A stretch of DNA of 64,000 bases from Dactylococcopsis salina PCC 8305 (GTDB taxonomy: Bacteria > Cyanobacteriota > Cyanobacteriia > Cyanobacteriales > Rubidibacteraceae): the NCBI RefSeq assembly GCF_000317615.1, contig NC_019780.1:1509840-1573839 (forward strand), read 5' to 3'. The notes under the pieces are model-generated. The model did not search any database. It was not told the origin of the DNA and worked only from the letters and a program-made list of their open reading frames with translations. The position numbers were made by a program, and so were the translations under genes. Every line of letters begins with the position of its first letter. Within the stretch, counting starts at the first letter, position 1. Of this stretch, positions 55,198 to 64,000 are shown piece by piece.

Positions 55198-55450
55198 ACT
55201 TAACCATTCTTTAACCTAGTTAGGCAAATTAACTGATATAGTTCGATAGTGGCTAACTTAAACTGATCGATAACCAAGACAGTTCAAAGAAAGTCACTTT
55301 TGGCGGTGAGTTACATCGTGTCAGCCTGTGGACTAGATAACGCCGACGTTGCTAGGAAAAGCCCAAGCGTGGAAAGAAGCAGGAAGTGGACATCAGACTC
55401 TATCAGGCTTTTAGAAGCTATGGGTAAGTTTGAGTAAGTTCCTCATAACG
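55198..55450 (+). ncRNA. Candidate structured RNA or element, copy B
   Basis: Counterpart of 16120-16372. Shared landmarks in order: CTTAACCATT, CAAATTAACT, a -10-like TATAGT (55237-55242), GTGGCTAACTT, ATAACCAAGACAGTT, the 35-base identical block (55300-55334), the hairpin CTAG-AT-AACG-CCGA-CGTT-G-CTAG (55333-55355), GGAAAGAAGCAGGAAGTGGA, CATCAGA, and GAGTAAGTTCCTCATAACGG. Differences are scattered substitutions and short indels, not blocks. Like copy A it lies on the same strand as the gene before it and between convergent genes. It has no coding frame. Confidence 0.55.
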
Positions 55451-55472
55451 GTAAGTAATCAATAACTAATTG

Positions 55473-55560
55473 GTGTTGGGTTTCGTAAACTCCACCCAAC
55501 CTACTTCTACCAGGGGGATGACTGGTTCCCCCCTTAATAAGGGGGGCTAGGGGGGATCAT
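55473..55560. repeat. REP and C-rich hairpin after element B
   Basis: GTTGGGTTTCGTAAACTCCA...CCCAACCTAC (55475-55504) and a CCCCCCTTAATAAGGGGGG hairpin (55529-55548) extended by GGTT/GGGGATC flanks. The latter recurs at 60395-60420. The stop codon of the glycosyltransferase follows. Confidence 0.7.
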
Positions 55561-55561
55561 T

Positions 55562-56980
55562 TTAAGTCTCGCAGCTTTGTTCCCCTTGATGAGACGTTTT
55601 AACCCACTTTAATTTTTTCGGACGCACTGCCAGACGAGCCGTCATACTAGGAATAATCAGTAACCAGTGGATCATGTAGATTGTTCCCCGTAAAGTTTCC
55701 CCAAAGATTTCTCCCCAGTTTTGGGGCGTTTTTGGGTTTTGGGTGTTTTGCAGTCCTCTGAACATTCCCCAGATGGAAAAGCTGAACATAATACTGGTTG
55801 CTGGGAAATAAAGCGGCGCTTCTTGTCGTAACAGCACCATCAATAAGTCTGGAATTGCTGCTGTTGGGAGAATGTATTGGAAGAGTAGAAAAGTAATCAA
55901 ATCAAAGGTTTTACCAATCCCCATCGGGTTACGAATGATCCAGCGCCAATAATCGAGATAACGCTGATAACCGCCTTCTGCCCAACGATTCCGTTGATGC
56001 CAAAGGGCGATCGCGCTTGTCACGCCTTCCTCTTGTACAGTGGGATGAGACACAAAACCAATGTCCCATCCGTCTAAATGTAAGCGCATGGTTAAATCAA
56101 GGTCATCGGTGATGGTTTGCTCATTCCATTTCCCGCAACTGGCTAAAGCACGACGACGGACAAATTGACCATTCCCTCGTAATTCTCCAATTCCCCCTAA
56201 ACCGATGCGATGTTCTTGAAAATAGCTGTCTAAAGCCATTTCTGCTTGTTGTCCTTTTGTCCAAAAGTTGAGATCGGCGTTAGCAATGCTTTTCCGCACC
56301 TGTACCGCTCCCATGCTTTCCTGATGGAAGAAAGGAACAACCTGACGTAAAATATCGGATGGAATTTGAGCATCAGCATCAAAAACCGCAACAATTTCTC
56401 CCTTACTGAGGGTGAGTGCTTGATTGAGCGCTCCTGATTTGCCGCCAGTGGCGTTCGCCGATCGATGCAAAACGTTTAATTGACGATATTTTTGAGCGAA
56501 CTGATCCAATAAAATCGGGGTTCGATCGGTGCTATGGTCATCAATGAGCCAGATTTCATATTTATCTTGGGGATAATCGAGATGACAGAGATTTTCCACT
56601 AAATCAGTGATTACTGTTTCTTCGTTTTTCGCCGCGACGAGAATGGAGACTGTCGGAATGGACTCTTGATCACTTTCTGCTAACGCGGGAGGAGAAGCAA
56701 CGGGACGGCTGCACAATAGACGAGTGACTTGTAGGGTAAAAACCGCCGTCACTGCTAGAACCAGCCATGATCCCCAAGAAATGAGATGTAGCGCGATCGT
56801 GGTTCCCCAAATCATCATCAGAGTGACTGCGGCTTTCCAGCGTCTTCCCCCTAAACCTTGGAAAAAGTCGCTACTCCATTCCTCCTCGTCTTCGGTTTCA
56901 ACATCAGACCAAAGAAGGGCTTCGATCGACGAGCTTAACTCTTCGTAAGAATTGTTGTCTGTCCAAGAATTTTGTGGCAT
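55562..56980 (-). CDS. Glycosyltransferase family 2, membrane-bound
   Basis: A 472-residue processive-type GT2 enzyme. Hydrophobic segments flank the catalytic domain: about 50-85 at the N-terminus and three or four from about 345 (TFDLITFLLFQYILPTAAI; SIMFSFSIWGMF). Catalytic marks: IWLIDDHSTDRTP, AVFDADAQIP (DxD), TDDLDLTMRLHLDGW and the QRNRWAEGG (Q/RxxRW) motif. The N-terminus is acidic (EALLWSDVETEDEEEWSS). It could make a beta-linked polysaccharide or a glycolipid; which one cannot be told. Divergent from the desaturase-SDR gene. Confidence 0.87.
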   Translation of the reverse strand: MPQNSWTDNNSYEELSSSIEALLWSDVETEDEEEWSSDFFQGLGGRRWKAAVTLMMIWGTTIALHLISWGSWLVLAVTAVFTLQVTRLLCSRPVASPPALAESDQESIPTVSILVAAKNEETVITDLVENLCHLDYPQDKYEIWLIDDHSTDRTPILLDQFAQKYRQLNVLHRSANATGGKSGALNQALTLSKGEIVAVFDADAQIPSDILRQVVPFFHQESMGAVQVRKSIANADLNFWTKGQQAEMALDSYFQEHRIGLGGIGELRGNGQFVRRRALASCGKWNEQTITDDLDLTMRLHLDGWDIGFVSHPTVQEEGVTSAIALWHQRNRWAEGGYQRYLDYWRWIIRNPMGIGKTFDLITFLLFQYILPTAAIPDLLMVLLRQEAPLYFPATSIMFSFSIWGMFRGLQNTQNPKTPQNWGEIFGETLRGTIYMIHWLLIIPSMTARLAVRPKKLKWVKTSHQGEQSCET

Positions 56981-57117
56981 ACAGGTTAGGGGTGACGATT
57001 GACAGGATAGTGCTTTTAGTTCTATCTTAACTTTAGATAATAAAACTTAATTTTTATTAAAAATCAAAGCATAATTATTGTTGGGAGTATAACTCAAAAC
57101 GTTTAGGTTGCAAAAAA

Positions 57118-58305
57118 ATGTTAATGGAAGGGTTGAGATTAGGCTCGATCGCGCTGTTTACGGTGATTTGGGTCGAATTAATTCGGGATAGTTATCATGT
57201 CTTATCCCATTATTGGAAGCCGTTATATCGGTTACATCAAATTCATCATCGCGTATTTCGTCCTGATTTGAGTGTGATGAATGAAGAGTTATATCGTCGT
57301 TCTCAGTGGCAAAATGATGTTCCAGAATGTTTGGTGATGCTGGTGGGAAGTGTTCTCCCCTGGCTTTTGGTTTCCCATTGGGTTGCGTTTACAGGTAGTG
57401 TTTACACATTGGGATTTTTACTGGGGGCGATCGCGCGAGGGAGTGGTCTCGCCTATGCCGACGAAATTACCGATTTAACTCACCGTCCTGGCAATTTTAC
57501 CACGCTTCCTGGACAGTGGCAGGTAAATCGTCCCTATCACTGGCGACATCATTTCGATAATCAAAACGCCTATTATTGTAGTACCTTCACGATCGTGGAT
57601 AAATTATTAGGAAGTGCCTTGTCTTTAAAAGGAAAACGAGTCGCGGTGACGGGTGCGTCAGGAACATTAGGAAAAGCCTTATTATTCGTGTTGCGCGATC
57701 GAGGCGCAAAAGTAACCGCTTTTTCTTCAAAATCAGAACCGATTTTGTTAGCGGATGAGACAGAAATTAACCCGATCGTTTGGGAAATTGGAAAAGAAAC
57801 AGAAGTGACTTCTACTCTCGAAAAGATTGATATTTTAATTATCAATCATGGCATTAATGTTCATGGCGATCGAAGCGAAACCGCTATAGAAAACTCTTAT
57901 CAAGTTAATGTCTTTTCCAGTTGGAGACTTTTAGAAACCTTCCTCAAAACCATTCAAACCAATGAAGATAAAGCTCGAAAAGAAGTGTGGGTAAATACCT
58001 CAGAAGCAGAAGTCAATCCTGCATTTAGTCCCCTTTATGAACTCTCAAAACGAACACTAGGAGATTTAGTTACTCTCCGTCGTTTAGATGCTCCCTGTGT
58101 AATTCGGAAACTAATTTTAGGGCCATTTAAAAGTAATCTTAACCCGATCGGAGTCATGTCAGCGCAGTGGGTTGCGCAACAAATTGTTAATTTAGCTGTC
58201 CGCGATTTTCGGAATATTATTGTTACGATTAACCCAATTACTTATTTAGTTTTCCCCTGGAAAGAGTTTTTAGTTTCGACTTACTTTAAATTATTTAGTA
58301 AGTAA
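57118..58305 (+). CDS. Bifunctional sterol desaturase-like / short-chain dehydrogenase fusion
   Basis: A 395-residue fusion. Residues 1-170 form a membrane hydroxylase/desaturase-like domain with His clusters HVLSHYWKPLYRLHQIHHRVF and HWRHHFDNQNAYY that would bind a di-iron centre. Residues 175-380 form an SDR domain: nucleotide motif VTGASGTLGKA, NHG in LIINHGINVHG, and YELSK as the catalytic YxxxK. The combination occurs as a known cyanobacterial family (annotated as bifunctional sterol desaturase/SDR), probably acting on a carotenoid or lipid. The substrate is not known. ATG 57118 or 57124 may be the start. Confidence 0.85.
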   Translation: MLMEGLRLGSIALFTVIWVELIRDSYHVLSHYWKPLYRLHQIHHRVFRPDLSVMNEELYRRSQWQNDVPECLVMLVGSVLPWLLVSHWVAFTGSVYTLGFLLGAIARGSGLAYADEITDLTHRPGNFTTLPGQWQVNRPYHWRHHFDNQNAYYCSTFTIVDKLLGSALSLKGKRVAVTGASGTLGKALLFVLRDRGAKVTAFSSKSEPILLADETEINPIVWEIGKETEVTSTLEKIDILIINHGINVHGDRSETAIENSYQVNVFSSWRLLETFLKTIQTNEDKARKEVWVNTSEAEVNPAFSPLYELSKRTLGDLVTLRRLDAPCVIRKLILGPFKSNLNPIGVMSAQWVAQQIVNLAVRDFRNIIVTINPITYLVFPWKEFLVSTYFKLFSK

Positions 58306-58910
58306 ATCAGTTATCAATTGACGCAGAAATCAACGGCAATTAACACTAATTATATTAATCATGTTTCCTCTCAATCACAAACGTCGTCAAATTTTACGTT
58401 GGTTCGCCCTTGCCACTGGTGCGGCAATTCTTCCCGCTGCTTGTCGTCAATCTAGCAATTCTCAAGCTCCGATCGCTTCCAGTTTGAAGTTACAAGGAAA
58501 TCCTGCTTCGGATCAAGTGTCTCCTGTTGCGTTATTGCAAACCAACGATCGAGTTGCAGGGGTTTCTAAAATCCTTGATCTCTTACAACCAGAAGGCTTG
58601 AGCGATCGAAGCGTCTTTATTAAGCCCAATTACAACACGGGTGATCCCGCACCAGCTGCCACTGATACCGATTTATTAGATCAGTTAATCACGGAAATTG
58701 AAAACGCTGGGGCTGGCTCGATCACGATCGGCGATCGGTCTGGTATGGCACAAACTCGTGAAGCAATGCAACAGAAGGGCGTGTTTGATCTCGCTGCGAA
58801 ACGTGGTTTAGAAACAGTCGTTTTTGATGAAATGTCCGCAGAACAATGGCAATATTTTGACGCAGAAGGCACGCACTGGAAACAAGGATTTGCGATCGCT
58901 CGTCCCATTT

Positions 58911-59631
58911 TAGCAAAATAAGCGAGAATCCTACGACTACACCCGAAGGGTTAGTCGCTAGATGAATCGCTTTTTTATATTGACAATGATTTATAAATAA
59001 GCTAAACTATAAATAAGTTTGTTCCATAATTATCTCGGAAGCAGAAAGGCTCTAGTAACAGAAACAAAGCTCGTCATCAAGTAGCCAGAGTTCATAAAAA
59101 GGTTTCTAACAGCAGGGAAGATTTTCTACACAAACTAAGTCGTAGCTTAGTTGACGAAAACCAAGTCATTTGTGTAGAGAATCTAGCAGTTAAGAACATG
59201 ATGAAGAACCATAATCTGGCTAAAGCCATTAGTCAAGTTGGTTGGGGACAGTTCTGTACTATGCTGAAGTACAAAGCTGAACAAGACGGTAAAACCTATG
59301 TTGAGGTTGACCGCTTTTTCCCTAGTTCAAAGACTTGCAACGTCTGCTTAAATCAAGTTGATAGTCTGCCACTAGATGTTCGCAGTTGGAAATGCTCAAA
59401 CTGTGGAACAGAGCATGACAGAGATATCAACGCTGCTAAAAACATCAGAGACGAAGGATTACGAATTATTGCCTGTGGGACACGGGATGACAGCTTGGTT
59501 CGCCAAGGCTGAAAAAGCCTATCGCCGGATGTCAGACTTGGAAATAGTCTATTTGGAGATTATGGAAAAGCATTCTTTTGGGTAGGAAGCTCCTTCTACA
59601 TTGCGTTAGCAATTAGAAGAGGGTAGTTCAC
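58911..59631 (+). mobile_element. Truncated IS200/IS605 element (TnpB C-terminus plus both ends)
   Basis: The left end is marked by a hairpin (CTACGACTACACCCGAAGGG TTAGTCG, 58931-58957) and the right end by the stem CTCCTTCTA / TAGAAGAGGG then GTAGTTCAC (59590-59631), typical of TnpB-only elements. No target duplication is expected or seen. Most of the tnpB gene is missing. The right-end stem is where TnpB guide RNAs form, so a transcript would carry the adjoining DUF362 bases as guide. Ends are accurate to about 5 bp. Confidence 0.75.
59030..59512 (+). pseudogene. TnpB C-terminal fragment
   Basis: An open frame of 160 residues without the N-terminal half or the first RuvC Asp. It keeps the Glu motif (QVICVENLAVKNM), the zinc finger (CNVCLNQVDSLP...CSNCGTEHD) and the last RuvC segment DRDINAAKNI. 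An ATG at 59198 could start a shorter peptide. It cannot be catalytic. It may still protect or process the guide-like RNA end, but this is speculation. Confidence 0.8.
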
Positions 59632-60129
59632 ATGCAGGTGCGGTGATTAATACTTGCTGTCTGAAAACGCATCGCTTTGGCGGTCATTTTACCCTCTCCT
59701 TAAAAAATACCATTGGCATGGTGGCGAAATACGTTCCAGGTGACGAGTTTAATTATATGGGAGATTTACATTCCTCTCCTCATCAGCGCAAAATGATCGC
59801 AGAAGCCAACGCCGCTTATCAACCTAATCTGGTGTTATTGGATGGAGTAGAAGCCTTTGTTAATGGTGGCCCCGCAAATGGGAGGAAAGTGGCAGCGAAT
59901 GTTATGATTGCAGGGCGCGATCGAGTCGCAGTGGATGTTGTGGGGTTAGCCTTGCTTCGATCGTTGGGAACAACTCGACAAGTGTCTGAGGGTTCAATTT
60001 GGGATTTAGAACAAATCCAAAGAGCAACAGAATTAGGATTAGGGGCGAGTCACAGCGAACAAATTGAAATTCTCACCGCAGATACCCCCAGTCAAAAATT
60101 AGCCGATCAAGTTCGATCGATGATCTAAA

Positions 60130-60440
60130 GAGTAGGTTGGGTGAAGGAGACGAAACCTTAAACTAGGTAGGTTGGGTGGAGGGAAGCGAAACCCAACAAA
60201 ATTAGACGAGTAGAGACATTTAATCGAACGTCTCTACAGAATAGTTATAATATCGGGTTCACTCAATCAATCATAAAAAGTAGGTTGGGTGAAGCGAAGC
60301 GAAACCCAACACAAATTATAAGCATTTACCTGAACCTAGTATAAGTTGCAATAGCTTGCAATACCATTTTCAAAAATTCAGGTTACAGTCGATCCCCCCA
60401 ACCCCCCTTAATAAGGGGGGCTGAGTTGATCGTTGATGTA
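60130..60440. repeat. REP cluster before the peroxiredoxin gene
   Basis: Plain GTAGGTTGGGTGAAGGAGAC (60132-60155) and GTAGGTTGGGTGGAGGGAAG units (60167-60199), an inner-palindrome relic GAGACATTTAATCGAACGTC (60211-60231), a unit inside the larger CAGGTTC-type palindrome (60255-60342) and a CCCCCCTTAATAAGGGGGG hairpin (60402-60420). No gene seen in this stretch. Confidence 0.7.
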
Positions 60441-60477
60441 GCACCAATTGTTTAAAGTGGTATTAGAAGATCAAATG

Positions 60478-61020
60478 TTAACTTTTAGCCCCTTTGAGAT
60501 AAGCTAACATCGTATCAGCATCAGAAACCTCAAACGGGTCTGTGGGACAATTATCTTGATAGTCAGGTTCAATAAACATCTTTTCAATTTGACGATCGTT
60601 GACTACCATCGAATAACGCCAAGAACGCATTCCGAAGCCGAGGTTATCTTTCTCCACCAACATTCCCATTTTACGGGTGAAGTCAGCATTGCCATCGGGA
60701 AGCATAAATACTTTTTCCACTCCCTGTTTTTTCGCCCATTGGAACATAACGAAAGCATCATTCACAGAGAGACAGATTACTTCGTCAACGCCTTGAGCGC
60801 GGATTTCATCATATAATTCTTCGTAACGGGGCAAATGCGTTGAGGAACAAGTGGGAGTAAATGCACCAGGAAGCGCAAATAAAACCACTCGTTTACCGCC
60901 GAAAATATCTGCTGTCGTGCGATCTTGCCAACGGAACGGATTTTCTCCTCCCACTGACTCATCACGAACACGGGTACGAAAAACAACATCAGGAACTGTT
61001 TGTTGAACCGCTACACTCAT
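60478..61020 (-). CDS. Type II (Prx5-like) peroxiredoxin
   Basis: A 180-residue peroxidase that reduces H2O2 and organic peroxides with glutathione or glutaredoxin. The peroxidatic Cys (about residue 58) is in [35 protein letters not shown] and the [10 protein letters not shown] strand are typical of type II enzymes. No second (resolving) Cys is at the usual spot, which fits a 1-Cys-type mechanism; a Cys near residue 161 ([14 protein letters not shown]) is a feature of cyanobacterial PrxII. Monocistronic, with AAGGAGAC before the ATG. Confidence 0.92.
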   Translation of the reverse strand: MSVAVQQTVPDVVFRTRVRDESVGGENPFRWQDRTTADIFGGKRVVLFALPGAFTPTCSSTHLPRYEELYDEIRAQGVDEVICLSVNDAFVMFQWAKKQGVEKVFMLPDGNADFTRKMGMLVEKDNLGFGMRSWRYSMVVNDRQIEKMFIEPDYQDNCPTDPFEVSDADTMLAYLKGAKS

Positions 61021-61108
61021 TTAAGCGTCTCCTTAATCATAAAATGACTTAACGAGTGTTAATATATCGTGTTGAGTGCCGATATTAAATAAGTCTTGGG
61101 AAAGATCA

Positions 61109-61738
61109 TTATTGTTTCTCTCTTACCCACTGACGAAATGCTTTCATTGTCTGATTACGTCCTTGAGTTTTGCACTGTTGCAAAAATTCGGGAATTGCTT
61201 TAGTTAGGGGAAACTGCGGAAAAATTGAACTCCTAGTGGAAATTTGATACTTTCCTTGCTCTAAAATGCTGATCTGTAAGTTACCTTGTCTAAACTGCCA
61301 TAATTCTGGAACGCCTAAAGCTGCATAAATTTCGGGATAACTACGTGAAGTGATTTCAATTTCTAAGGCTAAATCGGGAGGTGGATCAACAGTTAAATCA
61401 ATGCGTTCTTTTCCCCGTATTAAGGCTTCATTTTCGATATAAAAACAATTATCTGGTTCGATTCCCTGTTGCATTAATTCGTTTTTAAACGTCGTTGAAC
61501 CTAACGGATAAAATTCTCGATCGAGTTCTTCTAAGAGAATTTCTATAAAATTGGTAATAAAGTTTTTATTGATCTCAGGTTCAGGAAGGGGAGTCACAAT
61601 TTCTAATCTTCCTTGATTATAGGCAAGACGCGAGGAATGATTTTCTCGATCGGTCTCTTCTAAAATTGTTTCCAATGTTTTCCAACTGACTTCCTTAAAT
61701 AAGACTTTTTTGCCGACAGAAACCGTGATTTGATCCAT
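61109..61738 (-). CDS. Uma2 family (DUF820) putative endonuclease
   Basis: A 209-residue Uma2 protein: VSWKTLETILEETDRENHSS at the N-terminus, YNQGRLEIVTPLPEP, CFYIENEALIRGKERIDLTVDPPPDLALEIEITSRSYP (active-site Asp/Glu), VPELWQFRQGNLQI. Third member of this family in the window, not tandem with the others and only distantly similar. The start at ATG 61738 lies close to gltX: a hairpin GGGCGAA/TTCGCCC (61761-61780) separates the two genes. Confidence 0.85.
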   Translation of the reverse strand: MDQITVSVGKKVLFKEVSWKTLETILEETDRENHSSRLAYNQGRLEIVTPLPEPEINKNFITNFIEILLEELDREFYPLGSTTFKNELMQQGIEPDNCFYIENEALIRGKERIDLTVDPPPDLALEIEITSRSYPEIYAALGVPELWQFRQGNLQISILEQGKYQISTRSSIFPQFPLTKAIPEFLQQCKTQGRNQTMKAFRQWVREKQ

Positions 61739-61795
61739 TCTTTTGTCCTCTCACTCTCTTGAGGGCGAACCACCATTCGCCCCATAACAATTGGC

Positions 61796-63247
61796 TTAAT
61801 TGTTAATCGTTGCTAAGGCTTTTTCTAAACGCACTCGATCGAGTCCTTTTTGATTTAATAATAACCAAGACTGCATGAGATCATGTCCTTTTACATCTCC
61901 AGTTAACGCAGCCCGTAGAGACTTCATCACTAAACCTTTTTTCACTCCCTGTTCTTTGGTAACAGTTTTAATCAGTTGTTTCGCTTCTTCTTCGGTGAAT
62001 TGATCTTGCTGTTTTATCGCTTCAGAAATCTTTTCAATCACGGATTTTACTCCGTCTTGTTGGAGTTGAGAAACCGCTTCCTCTTTAAATTCTATATCCG
62101 TTTGGAAGAAGACTTTGGTTTGTTCTACCGCGTCCGTGAGACGAGTTAAACTAGGGGCAATTAAAGCGCTGACTTGTTCTAACCAAGGACGATTATTTTC
62201 TAAATCAACCTTATATCCTGCTTCTTGCCAAAAGGGTGCTAACATTTCCACTAAGCGCTGGGGTTCAATTTTATGGATATACTGGCTGTTAATCCAATCC
62301 AGTTTTGACCAGTCAAATTTGGCGGCGGATTTACTGACTCGATCGAGGCTGAAGTGTTTAGCCGCTTCTTCTAGGGTAAATAATTCTTCCGTAGAATCGG
62401 GAGGAGTCCAACCAAGCAACGTCATATAATTTGCCATTGCTTCGGGAACAAATCCCATTTTATAGAAATCAGAAATGGCAGTAACGTTGTCGCGTTTGGA
62501 AAGTTTTTGTCCTTGTTCGTTCAAAATCAAGGGCGTGTGTGCAAATTCTGGAATGCTACCACCGAGGGCTTCATAAAGTAAAATTTGCTTGGCAGTATTG
62601 GCGATATGATCTTCACCGCGAATCACATGGCTAATCTTCATGTCCATATCATCTACTACCACCGCCAGATTGTATAACGGTTGTCCTAAATCTTCGCGAC
62701 TACTCGCCCTTGCGATCACCATATCACCGCCGAGATCGCTTCCTTCCCAAGTTAGTGTTCCCCGAATCTGATCGTTCCAGATGATTTGGCGATTATCGTC
62801 AATTTTAAAGCGAATGACGGGCTTTCTCCCTTCCGCTTCAAAGGCTTTTTCTTCTTCGGGAGTGAGATTACGATGGCGATTGTCGTAACGCGGTGCTTGA
62901 TTACGTGCTTTTTGTGATTCTCGTAACTGGTTTAATTCGTCTTCGGTGGTGTAACACCGATAAGCATATCCTTGATCTAAAAGAGTTTGTACGGCTTGTT
63001 TGTAGAGATGTAGCCGTTCACTTTGAAAATAGGGGCCCTCATCCCATTGCATTCCCAGCCAAGCTAGACCATCTTTGATATTCTGGGTATATTCGGGGCG
63101 CGATCGAGCTTGGTCGGTATCCTCCACTCGAATGATAAATGTCCCCCCTTCATGGCGCGCAAATAGCCAATTAAAGACCGCCGTGCGGGCGGTTCCAATA
63201 TGTAGATTTCCGGTTGGACTCGGTGCAATTCGCACTCTTACTGTCAC
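61796..63247 (-). CDS. gltX: Glutamyl-tRNA synthetase
   Basis: Class I synthetase, 483 residues, charging tRNA-Glu (and in cyanobacteria usually tRNA-Gln, corrected by GatCAB; also feeding tetrapyrrole synthesis). The HIGH motif is in [15 protein letters not shown] (about residues 8-22), the KMSKS motif is KLSKRD (about 249), and the anticodon-binding helical domain occupies the last 150 residues. No zinc-binding insertion is visible, as in many cyanobacterial forms. Divergent from the J-domain gene at 63378, with 130 bp between starts. Confidence 0.96.
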   Translation of the reverse strand: MTVRVRIAPSPTGNLHIGTARTAVFNWLFARHEGGTFIIRVEDTDQARSRPEYTQNIKDGLAWLGMQWDEGPYFQSERLHLYKQAVQTLLDQGYAYRCYTTEDELNQLRESQKARNQAPRYDNRHRNLTPEEEKAFEAEGRKPVIRFKIDDNRQIIWNDQIRGTLTWEGSDLGGDMVIARASSREDLGQPLYNLAVVVDDMDMKISHVIRGEDHIANTAKQILLYEALGGSIPEFAHTPLILNEQGQKLSKRDNVTAISDFYKMGFVPEAMANYMTLLGWTPPDSTEELFTLEEAAKHFSLDRVSKSAAKFDWSKLDWINSQYIHKIEPQRLVEMLAPFWQEAGYKVDLENNRPWLEQVSALIAPSLTRLTDAVEQTKVFFQTDIEFKEEAVSQLQQDGVKSVIEKISEAIKQQDQFTEEEAKQLIKTVTKEQGVKKGLVMKSLRAALTGDVKGHDLMQSWLLLNQKGLDRVRLEKALATINN

Positions 63248-63377
63248 AGCGTTTCCCTCGCGATCGTTTTTCCAATTATTCTATCATTATTTTGGGTTGG
63301 GAATGCGCGATCGAAATCTCCAACGCTAAAGTAGAAAACGTGGGCAATTGTCCATCAAACCTGATCAACTCAAAGCA

Positions 63378-64000
63378 ATGCTTCACCGCGACCACTACCA
63401 AATTCTTGGTTTAACCCCAGACGCAACGCAAAAAGAAATTAAAGAAGCCTATCGTCGTTTAGCAAAGGAATTTCATCCCGATCGAAGCGAGGATCAGGAA
63501 GCCCACGAGAAAATTATATCAATCAATGCTGCTTACGAAGTGCTAGGGAATCCCACCCTAAAAGCCTCTTATGATCGGGCTTTTTGCCAAAAACGAACCC
63601 AACGCAACGCCAAGGCACAACGACAATATCAACGCCAACGACAAAAGCAACGCCACAGCGAAGATCAAATTACTCACTGGTTAAAATACGTTTATCAACC
63701 GATTATCAAACAAGTCGAGGAAATTGTTTTTCCCCTTGATACTCAAATTGATTTCCTCGCGGGTGATCCCTTTGATGACGAGTTACTCCAAACCTTTCAA
63801 AGTTATCTCGAAAACTGTCGTCACTTAGTCCAACAAGCGAAACAGTCGCTTCGATCGCAACCGAACCCTTCTAGTTTAGCTGGAACCGCAGCGAATCTAT
63901 ACTATTGTCTCAATCAACTGGATGACGGAATCGAAGAATTAGCTTATTTCCCCTTCAATTTTGATGAAAGCCATCTTCACACAGGAAAAGAATTATTCCG
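63378..64000 (+). CDS. J-domain protein, 3' partial
   Basis: The frame is open to the window's end (207 codons). J domain at residues 3-66 (HYQILGLTPDATQKEIKEAYRRLAKEFHPDRSEDQEAHEK), including HPD. A Gln/Arg-rich linker (KRTQRNAKAQRQYQRQRQKQ) precedes a helical region (WLKYVYQPIIKQVEEIVFPLDTQIDFLAGDPFDDELL) typical of a cyanobacterial co-chaperone family with unknown client. No DnaJ zinc finger in the part present. The start is ATG 63378; upstream frames lack a good site. Confidence 0.85.
   Translation, partial: MLHRDHYQILGLTPDATQKEIKEAYRRLAKEFHPDRSEDQEAHEKIISINAAYEVLGNPTLKASYDRAFCQKRTQRNAKAQRQYQRQRQKQRHSEDQITHWLKYVYQPIIKQVEEIVFPLDTQIDFLAGDPFDDELLQTFQSYLENCRHLVQQAKQSLRSQPNPSSLAGTAANLYYCLNQLDDGIEELAYFPFNFDESHLHTGKELF

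Larger units (their letters stand above)
58361..60128 (+). pseudogene. DUF362 gene interrupted by a TnpB-type element
   Basis: The 5' part (58361 to about 58912) gives a lipoprotein/Tat-like start (KRRQILRWFALATGAAILPAAC, Cys as lipobox) and DUF362 sequence (VFIKPNYNTGDPAPAATDTDLLDQLI; GDRSGMAQTREAMQ). The 3' part (from about 59632) continues AGAVINTCCLKTHRFGGHFTLSLKNTIGMVAK to the end. Between them lies a 720-bp insertion. Joining GFAIARPI to AGAVINTCC restores one frame and a product of about 345 residues. DUF362 proteins are thought to bind iron-sulfur or other cofactors; the function is lost here unless the insert is removed. Confidence 0.88.

Overview
This window is cyanobacterial chromosome. 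The evidence is a set of cyanobacterial or plastid-lineage genes (cp12, ycf66, petM, a Psb28-2-type protein, a CRR6-type NDH assembly factor, an NdhP-like 40-residue protein, CPD photolyase, an iron-uptake-type SLH porin, DUF3181, DUF4278, DUF6887/DUF6888) and very frequent HIP1 octamers (GCGATCGC). The repeat content and the C7-cyclitol synthase recall halotolerant unicellular genera such as Halothece or Dactylococcopsis, but the genus is inference.

Layout. 1-10 kb: end of a sedoheptulose-7-phosphate cyclase-family gene, dnaN, an FHA-GAF-adenylate cyclase, an aldo/keto reductase, small cyanobacterial proteins, cp12, an EamA transporter and an OmpR-type regulator. 10-21 kb: ycf66, ileS, two Uma2 nucleases, a ferredoxin, a methyltransferase, a TldE-like protein, DUF4278, a metallo-beta-lactamase RNase-like protein and YihY. 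21.7-23.2 kb: a 13-copy array of a 100-bp unit. 23-31 kb: trpB with an overlapping RNase D-like gene, a two-domain ArsA/GET3 ATPase, photolyase and a porin. 31-33.5 kb: a triplicated 256-bp repeat, whose third copy is split by an IS with a dead transposase. 33.5-40.7 kb: SDR, Na+/solute symporter, metH and a small operon. 40.8-48 kb: a mobile island of two tandem group II introns and a broken IS200/IS605 element, apparently inserted in a small membrane-protein gene. 48-64 kb: a DUF6888-DUF6887 pair, J-domain proteins, CRR6, a TPR protein, a GyrA/ParC-like subunit, psb28, petM, DUF3181, a glycosyltransferase, a desaturase-SDR fusion, a DUF362 gene split by a truncated TnpB element, peroxiredoxin, Uma2 and gltX.

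Most genes are single-copy housekeeping or photosynthesis genes with little operon structure. The unusual signal lies between genes. (i) A roughly 250-bp element occurs twice (16.1 and 55.2 kb), both times between convergent genes; its central hairpin shows a compensatory base-pair change, so it is a candidate undescribed structured RNA family. (ii) Two MITEs (6.4 and 8.0 kb) share terminal sequences and 6-bp TA-rich target duplications with the IS at 31.8 kb, and carry different short tandem repeats in their middles. (iii) A repeat at 25.6 and 40.9 kb keeps its flanks but has a completely different hairpin stem in each copy. (iv) Three genes or repeats are interrupted by mobile elements at identifiable junctions.

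No tRNA, rRNA or CRISPR array was recognised.
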